Positions 33,733-48,700 of a DNA stretch of 64,000 bases are shown here, piece by piece. The first letter of the stretch is position 1; every line of letters begins with the position of its first letter. Source of the DNA: Atriophallophorus winterbourni (lineage: Eukaryota; Platyhelminthes; Trematoda; Plagiorchiida; Microphallidae); contig JACCGJ010011312.1 of the NCBI GenBank assembly GCA_013407085.1, forward strand, positions 50,029 to 114,028, read 5' to 3'. A program made the translations under genes and the position numbers. The notes under the pieces were generated by a model. That model saw nothing but the letters and a program-made list of their open reading frames with translations. It was not told the DNA's origin and did not search any database.

Positions 33733-36700
33733 GTGAGATGACAAGAAGTTATGTATGGGTTTACATTAAAAAAATTATGCCGTCAATATCACGACTCAGA
33801 CGCATCAAATTACAAATCTGATGATCATTTTAAAATGATGTATATTAACGAAAGCACACTTATGCTGAAGGTTATCAGATTGGTGTACATAATTCGGAGA
33901 AAACGAAGTTTAATCCTAGGGTCCACATATGAACGTTTGTTAGCAAGGCAGTTGATCACATCTGAAGGCAGAATCAAGTTCCTGTGCGCTGATTTATGTG
34001 TGTATGATATTGTGGATTGCAAATTCAACGATTTGCTGTACGTAATACTACAACAGCAATTCCATTAAAATTAGATTCATTTATGTCTGATTAACTTCTA
34101 TTGTCATTGGAGAGAGCAACCGATGTTGTTGAATTTATTTTAATTTTGATATATCATTTTAGTAATCATTTTAAGAACATCAATGAACCTAAGCTTAATA
34201 TATCTACCAGATGTCGTCAAACAGCCATAAACAGATTGTGGAATGTAAATAATTGAGATGTGTTCGCCACAAAACGTTTCTCATGGGAAAATTTGTCATA
34301 TTTTGGTATTTCTTTTAACCTCATAATAAACGTGAACACTTTGATTAAAAAGTTCAACTGTTAATAATAAAATAATTATCATACACGCTCTTTTAAAGTA
34401 AGCAAAGTAGTATAAAATGTATTGAACTCTATTTTTGAAGTGAAAATTGATATTATGAGCGTGAAGTGTCTGTGATGTAAATGCATGCAAATGACCATTT
34501 TTGATATTATTTTCTTATCACAATTCATTATGATCATTGTTATCATATTCATTATTAACAAGGCAAACCCAACATTTTTGTACATGTTTCTGGATGCATA
34601 ATTGCCAAAAAATAATTTTTGTGTTATGTAATGGTAAATGGATGCTGAGCAATCGTTTGAAAAGTGACTAATATGTAGATCTGTATAGACAGACAAACTG
34701 AAATTAAATACTGATATCTATAAGGAGTATGCATAAAATAAAGTTTCACGCACTAGTAGCGCAGCATCAGGAAGACGCCTTGGCTACGGCATTCATTATC
34801 GTGCGCCGTTTTTAAGATTTCGTCGACATTTCAATCTGAAACGTCTAATATTATGCACGTTAGTCAGTGAAATCGACTTTAAGACCGCCTTAAACGTAGC
34901 TATTCTCACGTTACTATATCACAGGTAACCTAACACAGAATACTGATACGAAAAGCCAAGCAACTTAAAACCAGTCACTAACTAACGTCATGAAAATTCG
35001 ATTAGAATATGTTTGCGACCGAGAGTGTATTCATAATGTAAATAAATTTGAGTGCAATTGGTTACATTAGCTTTTGTGTTACGTTTTCCTTCTGAGACAT
35101 AGGCTTTGTCAGATCAATGGGTGATAGTCATGACATGGAAGCGAACTAATAAGCAATCAACCCATCACCTCTGTTTCTACCTCACCGTAAGAGAGCTCTG
35201 GTAATGTTAGACGGTATCACGTCAAATAGGCATGACCAGGATCAGTGATCGATTTGCCTACTATGGTGGATATGCACATTTATTGTACACAGTCAAGTGC
35301 GGTTGACATTATTGCCCACATACGTAAAATTACATAACTAGTACATAACTAATGGCGAAGGTTGTGCGTCAGAAGTGAAACGGTACTCAAAACCTGCTGA
35401 AAACGATTACACTTATATTGCTTTGCACAATTAATCACTCCGATTCAGTGTAATATAGTTGTTCACAAAACATCTATGTGTGCACACAAATTAACTTTTT
35501 TTCAATTTCACAGCACAATTTACGAAAACATCGACTGTACAACGGTCTTTGCATAATAATTTTATTAGCAAATTCATCGTTTCTCACGAACACTTATATT
35601 AATTATCGACAAACCCTGAAAAATTTCGCGACAACCGAAACAAAGTCTGCAAATTTGTTTAAGTTGTTCAACGTGGAACTTAAAAATTTGATGAATTTAA
35701 TCAGAAACGTTGCCAAGGTTATTCAGGAAAAAATCCGAGGATCTGTACAGCTAATCAATTCACGTATATCCGTAAGTGTTGTAAAAATGTTTATTAACTT
35801 TTTGTATTCATGTATTATGTTAGCCAATGCTTTCAAGCAAACGAGGAGCTGTTCACTGAGCTTCATTGGAAAGAATTAATCGTTAGAGTGTGCTATTATA
35901 GGTTTTGCTTTCCAATGGAATCAAGAAAACAAAATACTAAATGTTCCATTTAACACAGTGACTGAAGCACGCACGCTCATGTGGCGCAATCTAGAAGAAA
36001 TGAAACATATCATTAAATGTATTCTACACATAATCTAACACAAAATCGCTGCGTACAATACGAATGAAGTAAAGGTGAATGAAATTACCAATCGCAAGAA
36101 TCGATGTCATTAGAGAAGCTAAATTATATATAAAAACGAAGTTTAAGGTAAATCGCAGAACTCAGAACGTTTGATGGTGTAAAAAGCAGTAAACTTAACA
36201 ATAACCATAGAATGACAGGTATATGGATTAAAATTACAAAATCTCTCAAAAATCAATAGGGAGAGTCACATACAGGTTGATTCGTCATATACTCAACCAC
36301 TTTAGAAGCGAAAACCGCAACAGATTACGAGCGTGCGATTTCTTCAGGCAAAATGTTTCAAGTGAAAGAAATTCTTATCGAGAAAAAATTTCGATGAATA
36401 TCCAATTAAGAATGCGGAATGCTTAAAGCCTTTGGATGCTTTCGTGTTCGAGTAAGGCCATTGGGCTTAGTCAATTGTTTAAGCAGTAAGCAAAATTTTA
36501 AATGCCAACAGAAGGTCACTCAGCATCCGTCGTTGGGTAAAATCATGTATATTTAGTTATAAGATTCGCTCTTTGAAAGGCAAATTTCTGTAACGGGACA
36601 CCAACATTGAAGCAGGATGATAAGTCCTGTCAAGCACTTCGATATCCTCCTCAGCCATGGTGTCCAGCCTTGAATGGAATATTCCATAATAGGAAGTACA

Positions 36701-39700
36701 TACGTATGAAAAATTACCGGAATGAAGTTTCGGGCGTGAGAATACTGAATATCCTTCTTAAAAGACTCAAGATACGGCAGGCTTTATTGTGAACTGTCCG
36801 GCAATGATGTCCAGGCTTATGGTTGAACGACACGCAAATAACGAGATCTTTTTCCGCGGTGGTACTGACAAGATCTTGCGAGATCTGCTTCGTTGTATTC
36901 CAGAGATGTTATCTATCAAGATAAAATCGCCAAAGGGTTCGATTTTGGTTCAAAGTTTCATCATCGCGCTTGCAATTCCTGCTTAGATTCTGTCGAAATG
37001 ACAAGAAATCATGCTCAAAATGCCATCTATCTCAACGACAAAATCAACGCGAGCACTAAAATGGCATTAATTTGTTGATTATTCTTGGAAGTTTATGAGA
37101 CCAAGTACTTATTCTCATTGAATATACGTTTGAAGGCATTCGCTTAGAGCTGCTTTCGCGTAATATTTCGCTTCTGACAAGAGACTTGCTTGAATAACTT
37201 TAATTTCTTAAAATGCCACATGTTGTACTGATGAACTGTTGACAATTATTGCGAGTTTCGACATTCGATTGATGCGCATTTATCTATTTTAGACCATGGA
37301 ACAAAGAGGCATGGGACTGTTTATATCCGAATCACCAGTGACGTTTATACACTGCAACATTGTCTGAAAGAAACCTTCAATAAAGCACCCACTTTTGAAA
37401 ATATTTTTGGGATGTGATCTAAGCAAGCGATTTCCGTAAAATTAACACAAATGCGACACCCACGACGGTATATGCAGTTAAATGGTGGTCGCCATGACAT
37501 AAAATGATTTTGCGACTTTGAAAATATTATATCTACATGCTGCAGAACGTGTCGCAAAACGCGGTCGGAAACTTTACAACGAGCGAATCATCAGCTTAAA
37601 CTTCTCAGTTTCGCAAATCTAAAGGATTTAATTGTGTATTACAAAATTTGGTCTACCGTGGATCACAATTTGAGATGCTTATTCAATGTACGTGGCTGAC
37701 ATAGACAAAGGCTCACATAGTGACTCTGAACGTACCTCAATCACGATTCAAATGTGGACGACATTTTCCTGTGCAAGTTTATATTACGGAAAAAAATTTA
37801 AAGAAAAATGTGAAGAAAGAGAAAAAAATGTTTATTCGTTTAAAAAATTTTTCAGCAAAATAAATTAACTTAACTAACAAATTTTTGAATAAGATTAACG
37901 AATATGAGAGTAACTTTAATTTTAGTATGAAAACACGAGATTGCCAGTCACATTCAAATCCGTAACAGATTCGATTTCGTTTACAGCGACATCATGATTT
38001 GCTATTCCAGTTGACAAAATATCAGGCTGCACAAATGTTTATAATTCAGATGTTCAACTTTCCTATGGAATTTTTCTGATGGGCGCAGCAATATTCTCAT
38101 TGTTCGAAATACAAACATTATATTGCACTTCGTTTACGCAGAAACATGTTAAAAACTTTCAATAACAAGATGGTTCCATTTTTACTGAACAAAATAAAAA
38201 AATGGTTGGAAAAATTAATTTTTTTGAGGACGACCGATAAAAGGCCGCACCGATGCCCTTACCTCAGTATTTTGTGTTGCTCTACTGCTCAACCAAACGC
38301 ACCTGTTAGAGATATTACACAATCACACCGTATTCCTTGAATCCCCCCAATGCTGATTTTTTGATTCAACATTCTTGAATTTTAAACGTTTTGAAGCTAC
38401 ACCACTCAAACTGGATTGCTTTCAAATATCACATTTCTGACTTTGAACAACACGTTCATTTATAACACTTATTACACCAGGCATTGGACTTTAATTTCAT
38501 ACTGTCTAAACTGTTTGTAAAATTATTATTCTGTTTACAGAAATTCGAAAGAGAATTGTTTGAAGATACTGTTGACCACATTTACAATATATCCCGTGTG
38601 AAGGATGCAATTGAATGGGCGGCAGTAGCCCAGCGAGATGAGATTCGGTTGTTGAGTAATATTTCGAAACTGGTAGACGAAGTACAAGAAAGCGTAATAT
38701 TGCTGTTGGATAATGGGAAGACGTTTTTGCAATCATTCGAAACGCTTAGTCAGAAATTGGAAGCCTATTGCAAACATAGCGGGTGCTGGCATTCTCATGT
38801 GAGTTGAAATCAAGGTGCAGATGTTACTAAACACGTTATTGCGGCTCACAAATAGTTGGGTTTATGTGGAAATTTTTAGATTCAATTGTCTCAACGAAAA
38901 CTTATATTGTGAATTAGTTAAATATCAGTAGAAGGAAATTCAACAATCGATTAGAATATGTTTTCGGCCTGATAGTTTATACTTAATGGAATGAAAATTC
39001 TATGCAAACGGTTAGAGGGTTTTTTGTGTCCTTCCACTAACTTTTTGACATTACCGCTTAGCAGTCTATAGTAAACCTAGAAGGGGTCACGTCATGTAGC
39101 ATGACCAGAATCAGATGTCAATTTGACCAAAAACGGTTTTGTATTACCATCATTCTGATAAAAGTGAATCCGGTCAAAGCCGGTTAACACGGTAGCTCAC
39201 ATCTTTAGAAATACAGAACTAATGAGGTGAAGGTTGAAAAAATGTATTGGAAAAACAATGAGCTAATTAACCATACTTTATAAGTGGTCAAATGCATGTA
39301 TTTCTATCACACACATGCATGTAGATGAGCAATTTGTGTTCATGATCATGGGTTTAAATGTTATCTACCCTCCATCTTATTGATCGCGAGTAAAGCTATC
39401 TTAGCAATTTGAATCGCTTCAACATGCAAACGCGTAGGAAATTTCTTTGTTCAATATCGCTCACAACGTATATAATCATTCCGGAAATTTTATTTCATTG
39501 CGAGCCCGCCCTATTCATTCTCAAAACCGTTCAAGTGATTTTAGTCCAGAAAGTACGAAGGTAAATAACTTTGAATGTAACAGTCTTGAATATGAGCAAA
39601 ATAAGCTTTCAATTATGTAAACGCTGAATATATACCAACAGGCCAGTATACTTTCAGGTATCATTCAAAGATTATTTGGAAGTTTCTCGTTTGTAATGTT

Positions 39701-42700
39701 ACCAAGGGCAATTAATGTCTAGCTTCGCTCGGCGATGGAGTATACGGTAGAGTTCTGGGCTCATTTGCTGTGAAAAGAAATTGCTCTCTTTGATCAAATC
39801 TATTCCAGAGCAACGAAGTTAGTGAGGTGTCTTCGCAATGTTACGACGTCTGGGTCTTTGTGACTATGTCCATAAGAGAATAACGGCGAGATATTATTCT
39901 GATCTATTGAATTGTGTCTACCATAGGACATCCACTACAACACGGGTTTGAAGTGTGCGATGAGAGAGGGACACGTGGACATACCTTATCCATATACGTC
40001 CAAAGTTTCCGTATTAATTGTCACTGCCATTTTACCGCTCGTGCTATATTCCGTTGGAATTCCCCAACTTACCATGTAGGTGAGCCTACCTGCCTGGCGA
40101 TATTTAAAGCGAACTTTGACTTATATATTCAAACGAATATCATTCATGAGCCTTCAATTTGATATGCTTTACTCGTTTATTACTACAGTTAATTCTTTTT
40201 CACACATTCATATATAACGCACTCCTGTGGTGTTGTACGGTAATAATTTTATACCTTAAATCCTTGAATAAAAAATAAAAATAGACGTACCGAAATAATT
40301 GGCCTAATGTCCCAATCATGTGGTTGTACTGAATTCGCTTTCAAACATGAGTAACACGTCTTGTTGGTTAGCGGTTTGGATGGACGTAGTTGCAATTCTA
40401 CGGAAAATATACCCATCCAAATTACATAACCAAACGAAATGGCGGGTTTGTGACGACAATAGCTGATGATATACTAATGCCACTGCATAGCACCATGGCA
40501 TTAGATAGCGGTTATGGAATAATCTATTATGTCAAGTATAGCACAAATGAACCTCTCATCCACTAGCTGTGAAATGACGATTCTTTGGACTAGTTTACCA
40601 TACATCATTTCCGTTACTAATTGACAAACACCCGGTACTGATCAAATCTAGATGACATGGCTTCAAAAGATAACTTGAGTATGGAGAGTTTATATTATTG
40701 ACTGTATAAGCTTTCCCTGTGGTGTTGTAAAGTATTAACTTTTTTAACCATAAATCATTGAATCCATTATTCCTTGTCGGTGAATTTGATAATCTACTAT
40801 GCGTTTAGCGAGTTGAATGATAGAGTCAAACGATTCTCACATAAATGGATAATGCTTAATTCAAGATGCCAGAATTTATGCTCACAAAATGCACATAGAA
40901 CAAAAATTACCATAGCCTAGGAAATTCTTGTTCATAAGAAAGGAATAACGCAATCATGTAATGTCCACTTCGATAGTCACCACGAGTCACACGCAGGTTT
41001 CATCATATTTTTATGCAATAAATACGTTTCCCAATCACAAATGAATGCTTCGACGCTGGAAGCGGTAAAACTAGTTTTGAGGGATGTTGGCGAACCAAAG
41101 GAAACAAACACGTATGGAATAAAATAACGGGAATACGGGAATTGGGAATTTGTAGTCGCTGAGTGGCTGCGTGTATGTTGTGACTCACGTTATTCGATTA
41201 AATGGTTTAAAGGATGATGTGGGGTATGCAATCTTTTGCTTCTCTGAAGAGAGCTCAGGAGGCTCAGTTTTTGCTATCGATTCTCATGCGCGATGGTAAA
41301 TTTTAACAAGCAAGAGCAAGATGAAACTTGCGATGCATGCGCCTTGGTTGGAATTAAGTAGGTTTTCTGGATAGTGTGTAACGTTCCAGGAGAGAATATA
41401 TTGAAAATACGTTGCAACATACCTAGGAGCATGGAAGCCCGCTTGTAGATGACATCGCATTGTAATCTGTGCTTCAGACTGCCGCATATCCAAGATCCCT
41501 TTCCGACTCTGTCTAGCTCAAAATAAACACGATGTTACCCAATATTGAGGACTATTTCGATATGTAGATATTCTCCTTTATTCATGATGTACGAAGAGTT
41601 GAAATATGGAAGTCAACCTTGCATTTTGTCATTTGAAAAGGTGCGGAACATTACATAGTCACCCACATATGATGTACATCCTAAGTTGACATCGAGCAAA
41701 GGTTTGCCAACAGCAGTAATCCCCACGCATATCCTTCGTTTGTATTAATTCAATTGCTTTGTGCTTTCTTGAATCTTGAATATAATCATATTCGATTTGC
41801 TTAACGCATATATGAGGAAAATATTTTTTAAGAAAAAGGGCTCTTTCGAGTATCTGCGAATATCAAAGTCCAAACATTCTTAACTTTGAGTTACATGTAA
41901 TTTATCTAAGTGATCAAACTTGTTACTTATCCAATTTCGTTTTAACATAACTTACCACTCCAATCGAAGAAATATCTGTTAGTGAATGTACGATGTCATA
42001 ATTCTAGTAATTTATTGATAATCATATGGTTATTTTCACAGAACCAACCGATTCTGCCTGAATTTACAAAATATATCGCGGAAGATTTGTCGCAAAAGGA
42101 AGCCACCTTAAAAAGCAATGCATTTTTGGCGGAGTATTCTTTGAAATTACAATCTTTTAATCAGTCTATTTATACGCTGAAAACCACTGTAAGTTCAACT
42201 GTTAGATTTTAATCAATTGTGTTCATTGAACTGAATAGAGTAAATTAAATTTCTTGAATATCATTCAAGTTCACAGTTGGCAGATTGGGTAGAATTCACG
42301 AAAGGAAGATGAAAGTGTATGCGGCAAGGGTGAATCGGACGGTGGATAATTTCATACACGTTTTCAACGAGAAACGCAATTGGCTTTGGCGTTCGATTGT
42401 TCAATGTTCTAAGTTTACGGTTGCTCTGATCTCGGTCACTCTGATCCTGGCTACGTCTTTGAATTTGTGTTTGATTGGATTTTACATTGTTGAGCTATTT
42501 GGTAAGTAGCGGATTAGTTTAATTTCACTACCGGTTAAAAATCAATATACTAGACCATTATCAACATACGCACATAATACAGTATTTAAGCTAAAATCGA
42601 AGAAAAATGAAACGGAGAAGCAAATATGATCCAATCGCGGAAAAGGGAGGAGCCGTCAAAGATAATATAGGGATATGAGGATGCTTCGCAGTTTCTTTAG

Positions 42701-45700
42701 TGATAGTACAAGCAAGCTAACAGTGGCTTTAAAGTATAGAATTTGTTTACCACTTACCCACAGTATCAACACTGATTGAACCTGTTCTTACTGTATACAC
42801 CTGATGACGCAAACAGTCAGCAAGCGGTTGAGGTTTGTAAGCGTAAGAGATGTGAGCCAAAGTAAACCTGCTGTTGTTTATGGCCGGCTCCGTTCGTTTT
42901 CAATCATGGGGAGGTACATTACAATCGCATGATTTTGTTCATGTTCCGCAGTTTTTCGAATCGCTAAACAGTCCGATTTGGGAGGAAGAATCTCTCGCGC
43001 AGCGCTCACAACGATGGACAGAACTCGGTCAATCGGCATCATTTGCACGCCAGAAATGTGATCTGCTCCTCCCCAGCTTGCAGATGGACGCTTTATACAG
43101 TGCCTCTAAAGAGATCGGTCAAGAGCAAGTTATTCCTAACTCGCAGTGTCAGAACTTTGACATTATGATATAAGTTAATATATAAAACTACAAGCAAAGT
43201 ATGCTATGTGGCGTATTTGCACTCGGTTTGCAGCAAAATTACGTAAAACTTGCGACTACCCGTAAGGTTAATTTCTAGTAGCTAGTGAATATGTTGCCCT
43301 GTATTTGGCGCTGCTTCAAATGTATTCGTCTTAGTACAGCACATCATTACTTGGACTTCCTGTAGTGAGTCTGATATGGAGTACAACTCAAATCTTCTAC
43401 AAATGCAGTGCATCCGCTTTGAAATTTGAGAATCGATAACACAGTCATTTTTGTTATACATAGCAATCAGCTTCACAAAAAACGTAAGGCGGCGTGTTAT
43501 GTTTTCCGACGGTTGATATGGAAAGAGTCATTGCTCATTGCTCGTGATATATATTCATAGGGTATATAAGTAAACATCACTCGGATTCCGCGCGCATATG
43601 AGAACCAAATTTCAACATGGAAAACGTATTGTCAATATTCAATTAGGAATGTGGAATGATCAACACATTTGAATGTTTGCGTGTTCGAGTAAGATACTTG
43701 TGCTTTGATAAATGTGTGAGAGAACGATTTTCGGTGCGAATTGTTTCAAAATTCAAAAATTGTCATTATTTATGTGTAATTAGTAAGATCTTGTGGGTAT
43801 TTCGGATGTTCGATATAACCATATGCCAATGGCTGCAAATGTTTTAATGACCCGCATCCCAAAATAGTTTAATATACTCTCGCACCCATTACATTACGTG
43901 TATTCCAAGATTCAAGATTCAACATTTATATTTGAAAAAGCAATTAACTATACAATAAACATAGAGTCGAACTATAGGTACAAATGAATAAATATTTATA
44001 AGTAAAATTAAACTCAATGGGATGATGATATTTTATTATTAGCTAAGGACAAAATTTGGATTAACTCTCATATAATCGTCAAGTTTCGTCGTGAATATAT
44101 ATAAACTGTTTGAGCTTACAAATCGGTAGGTAGGGAATTCCAAAGGAAGGATACACGCAACGAATAAAAATACCTGCGGCAGTTCAGTTTAAAATGTGGT
44201 ATTTCCAACTTGCGACCACGGCCACGGCAGTTGCTGGATGTTCGAAGGTGGAATAATAAGTCCAAGTTGCGGGAAACAGTAGTAAGTATTTTGTATACGA
44301 GGATGATGTCACCTGGCATTCTCATATGTGCAAGTGTCGTCAGCTCCATTCGTCTGATTCGTCCATCGAATGGCATATTTTCGAGTCAAATGACAAGCTT
44401 AGAAGCCCACAGATTTATCTCTATATTCAGGTAGGTTAAGAATAAGAACATTCCTTAATTTAGAGGAAAAACGTCCGTCTCCCAGATAGAAAAAAAACTA
44501 TTTGTGCAGCGGAGATAATAAGGCGTCAGCACTGGCTTTGATATGTTCAACGATAATCTCATCCTCGTCTGGCGATCTACCGTTCTTCATTCATCGAAAG
44601 ACACCCGAAACCTCGTACACCGATGCGGAATCGCAGTTTACTTTGTAAACACGTTTCTGTACTAGTAGCTGACTAGCGGTTCCTTAACCGGCTTAAATAT
44701 TCAACCCACCTAGCTGTCAACTGTCCTGAAGTATCTCTGAGGTTCATGCTAAAATACAGCTTCGGGATGCCTCGCGAATCAGGCGAAACAGTTTTTCAAA
44801 GTAACTTGCGTTCACTACAGCTTTCCTGCGGTTTCCGCCCATTATTGATGACGATCCTTAAGTGCGGATCGTGTAGCAGCTCTCCTTAGGAGCCAGTAAT
44901 TAGATGAACCATGCATTTGAGCATCTTTCGCTCGGCCAGAGAGAATAATAGGTTTCGTAACATCGAAACTCGCCGGTGGCGAGCGATGGTGACTAGGTGT
45001 TCTAATGCTGCAGTCTAAGTAGCGACCTTCAGTCTGGACCATTGTTGTTCAACTGTGGCATCACTCCCGTCCAACTGCTATGCGACATAATATAAGAGGT
45101 TCAAACATTGGTCGGGTTCTATAAGGCTGACATTTTCAAACGCTTCTCATGAGCATTATTTAAGCGGTTTAGCAGACGAAGTCGTAAGTTTTGCTCGAAT
45201 GAGAATGTGATCAGTGCCTGCTGTATTTCTTATTTTGGCCACACAATAAGACCTACTTTAACCTTGATGATATCCAGTGAGTGCGAAATTCGACGCAAAC
45301 ATTGAAGTACGATTTGCTTAACTTTTACGTATGACCTATGTTATTTCCTTTTTTCACCATAAATCTTGAATCTTGAATCAAACATCAGTTTTTCAATCAA
45401 ATAATTCAATAGTTAAGTGCTTACTTGTTACCATCAGAAAGAAGGCTATATTTGATCAACTAACTTTAAAATTTAGATCGAAAATGTACCCCACTCAGGT
45501 AATTGAGACATTCATCACATATAGGCACAAACTCACCTTTGTCTGCTAACGTAATCATATTTACCTTGCACTCACAAAAAATCTTTTATATCAAATGTTT
45601 ACAGGTTTGCAAATAGGTTTTTCGTCCACCAACATAAAATGGCGTTGGATTATGTTGTTCAACCTTGTTAATCTTTCGACCACACCTTTGTTCTTGTTGT

Positions 45701-48700
45701 ACGCGGGAAGCGCTGTGCTGCTCACACAATGGAATTCCGAAATTTGCGGAAATTTGCAAGACGGAAGGGCAATCTTCATAACCGACAACATTATTGAAGC
45801 CTACTTAGATTATACCTGGCTTCAAGTGAACACCGAGGATAGATACGAATTTGGATTCCATTCCCTCTCAATGAGAAGGGTGATGCATACAGTGATTAAC
45901 CAGTGTGGTCAGAATTCAACACGCGGTTTCCTCTCGATGACTGATAATCCGTATCGGATTGTACCCGAAGTGGCTCATGAGGTTTTGCACGAATTAATAC
46001 GGTAGGTTGGTGGCAATATGTTTGAAATCGCTTCATATTGGTCATAAAATCAATAAAAAAATAGTCTACCTGTCTCTTTTTTATATCACACTATTTGTCA
46101 TAGTTATGTGTGTAACAAAAAGCAGTGTGGCAATGAAAGATAAATAATACTGAATCATTTTGAAAAAAAGTATGTTCAATACAAGCAGACGGGTGTTATT
46201 TATTATTTAAACATAATACTACCGTAAAATACATAGAAGACACCAACATAGTCTTCATTAACTAGCGAATTGTGAACTACTCGCTCTCTGAATGCAGGCA
46301 CAGGACGTATCCAAGGGGTGTAAGTTCACGCCGAACGGATAGGACAAGTGTGATATCCGATTTACTAGTAAAATGTGTAATGCTCAGAAAACAGCGGATT
46401 TTATTGCCTTATATCCTGACGAAGTGCATTGAAATTTGTCGTTTAGCGGAAATGTTTAATACGCTCATGTGGTATTTTCATTTAGCGAAAACAATGAGCA
46501 GAAATTAAAATGAATAATCATCTATGCAATTATCGGATTTCAACTGCCGAATAGCAAAAATTTCATTATGTGAGACAAGCATACAATGAAATATAACTCA
46601 TTATCTGAAATGTAATTTCATGCACAGGTACCCAAGTAATAAGCAGAGTGAAATGACACTTTATTCATGCGACGTCATAGTATAACGATAACAGGATTAC
46701 AGAAAATAGAAGGACCATTTGTTTTTGACGGTAAGGTAAAGGCCTATTACACGCACGAAGTGATTGCGCGCTTTATAATTTGAAGCAGAATATCAATCAT
46801 TCATTAAATATATCTTGAATTAAATTATGAATTTCATGTGTGCAGGATGAACAATTATCGTTTTCCCAAATCATCTACCATATGGGTGTGGATATTTGGA
46901 ACTCAAGAGTTGAACGTGGACTAACACATCTCCAAAGAGACTTAAAATATCATGATGTCAATCCTATGAGTTAAGAACCAAACTTGCACTTGACCGAGAC
47001 ATTTGATGGCACTGGGTAAAGTGGCATCTTTACGCTAAGAAACTACACATTATGCTCTCATTCGCCGACTGTAGATCATGCTGACAGCGTGCAAATAAGT
47101 TAACCAGCCGTGTTGCTCTTATCTTAAATAGCGACGCGGGAGAGGTTGATCCTTCCGATTCGGACTGTTTAATAATTTGGAACCTGGCTGAGCAAGAAAT
47201 TGCCATGCGCTCACTATGTACATCCTTGCTTGACATCGACAGGAATGAGATATCAAAATACAAATTTCGATTGATTCCAATAGTATGAAGAATCTATGTT
47301 TCACAGGTTATGTGACTACATAGTGTTCGATTACCAATATCTATCTTACCCGATGAATAAACAAGATCCAGACATTTTTTCTTAAGTTTAAGACGTAGAA
47401 ATACATTCTGACGAGCTTGGGACTTCATCACAAGCTAATGAAGTTGAGCGCATTCAAGACATACATTAGATGACCGCTGAAGAATTAAATCGTATTGCGG
47501 CCAGTTTTTTTAATCACGAAATTTCTGGCAATATATCTAAGAATTCGGTAACACTTAAATAGCTAAAAATGTCTTAACTTGGGTAAGCTACTATTTTTAT
47601 GCTGCATTTCAAATTGAAACATTGCATAGTGCATTTTAAAACAGGGAATATATATCAAGTGTGAAAACAATATTTGATGAAACACTATTCCCTACGATGC
47701 ATCAAACGGATCCGAACTCGTACGCGGAACATGAATTCTTGGTAAGTCTCAATTTTCAAAAAAAAATATTTTTATGCATAATGATGAATATGAATATGAT
47801 GATGATGATGAATATGTTTTCATGCACCATTATTTGCAATTTTTTGCCGTTGACGATTGTGGCATATTATGCTTTTGTTCTATAATGAAACCAGAGTATG
47901 AGGAAAATCATGTGTTTTGGGTGAAATCAGATTTATTTTCAACTTAATCTACATGTGTGTTGCCACATGCTACTGAACAGATTTGTCGTGAGAGCCTTAT
48001 CCAACACTGGCTTGCAAGTGCATTATTGTATGCACTAGTGTAAAAGAGTTAGTCAATTAATTTGTTCACTTATCTTTCAAAATTATTCAATTTTAACCTA
48101 CGCCTTTAAAAGGAACTGAGCCACAGTGACAACCGAATATGACCGTGATCAATCGAATGGCCGTGAACGAACACTGTACACGGTTATTGGACGACTGATC
48201 TTGACGACTGATCTAGGTGACTTGAAGCCCCATCGGCCTACTATCGGTTGCTTAGCGATAAGGTCAAACAGAAGTTGTGGGTGGAATATTACTTTTTCAT
48301 TATCCTTGTCCTGACTATCACCATTGTTACCACAACGCTTATGGGCCAGCAGCGAATCTTAACCCAAAATCTTCTCCTTAACCTATCACACACATTTCTT
48401 TTCACTTCGAAGTTTCTGTTTTTGATAAGCAATTATGACTCCAAATACTTGGCCTCAGATTTCACAGTGCCTATGCGGGATAAATGTGTTTGGTTTTGGA
48501 TTGTTTTAGTGTTCCGAGCACTTGATTCACAACACTGCAGAGCAAAATTATATGAAATGCAAGCCGACGAGATAGAATGATGACGAAACAAACTTACTTA
48601 TTGCTTTAGTCCGTGCTTTGTACATAGTCGGATTAGTTATGTTTCATAAAACAAAAGGTCGAAACCGTGCAATTCTCAACGCGTAGCGTTAATGTCAAGA

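Larger units (their letters stand above)
33733..38540. other. Prominin-like introns, 33.7-38.5 kb
   Basis: Outside the exon at 35514-35771 and the LINE fragment at 36390-36990, nothing was recognised in this AT-rich sequence. Confidence 0.4.
38799..42041. other. Prominin-like intron, 38.8-42.0 kb
   Basis: Contains three plus-strand LINE 3' ends (39690-40275, 40690-40765, 41740-41785). The remainder is AT-rich and unassigned. Confidence 0.4.
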
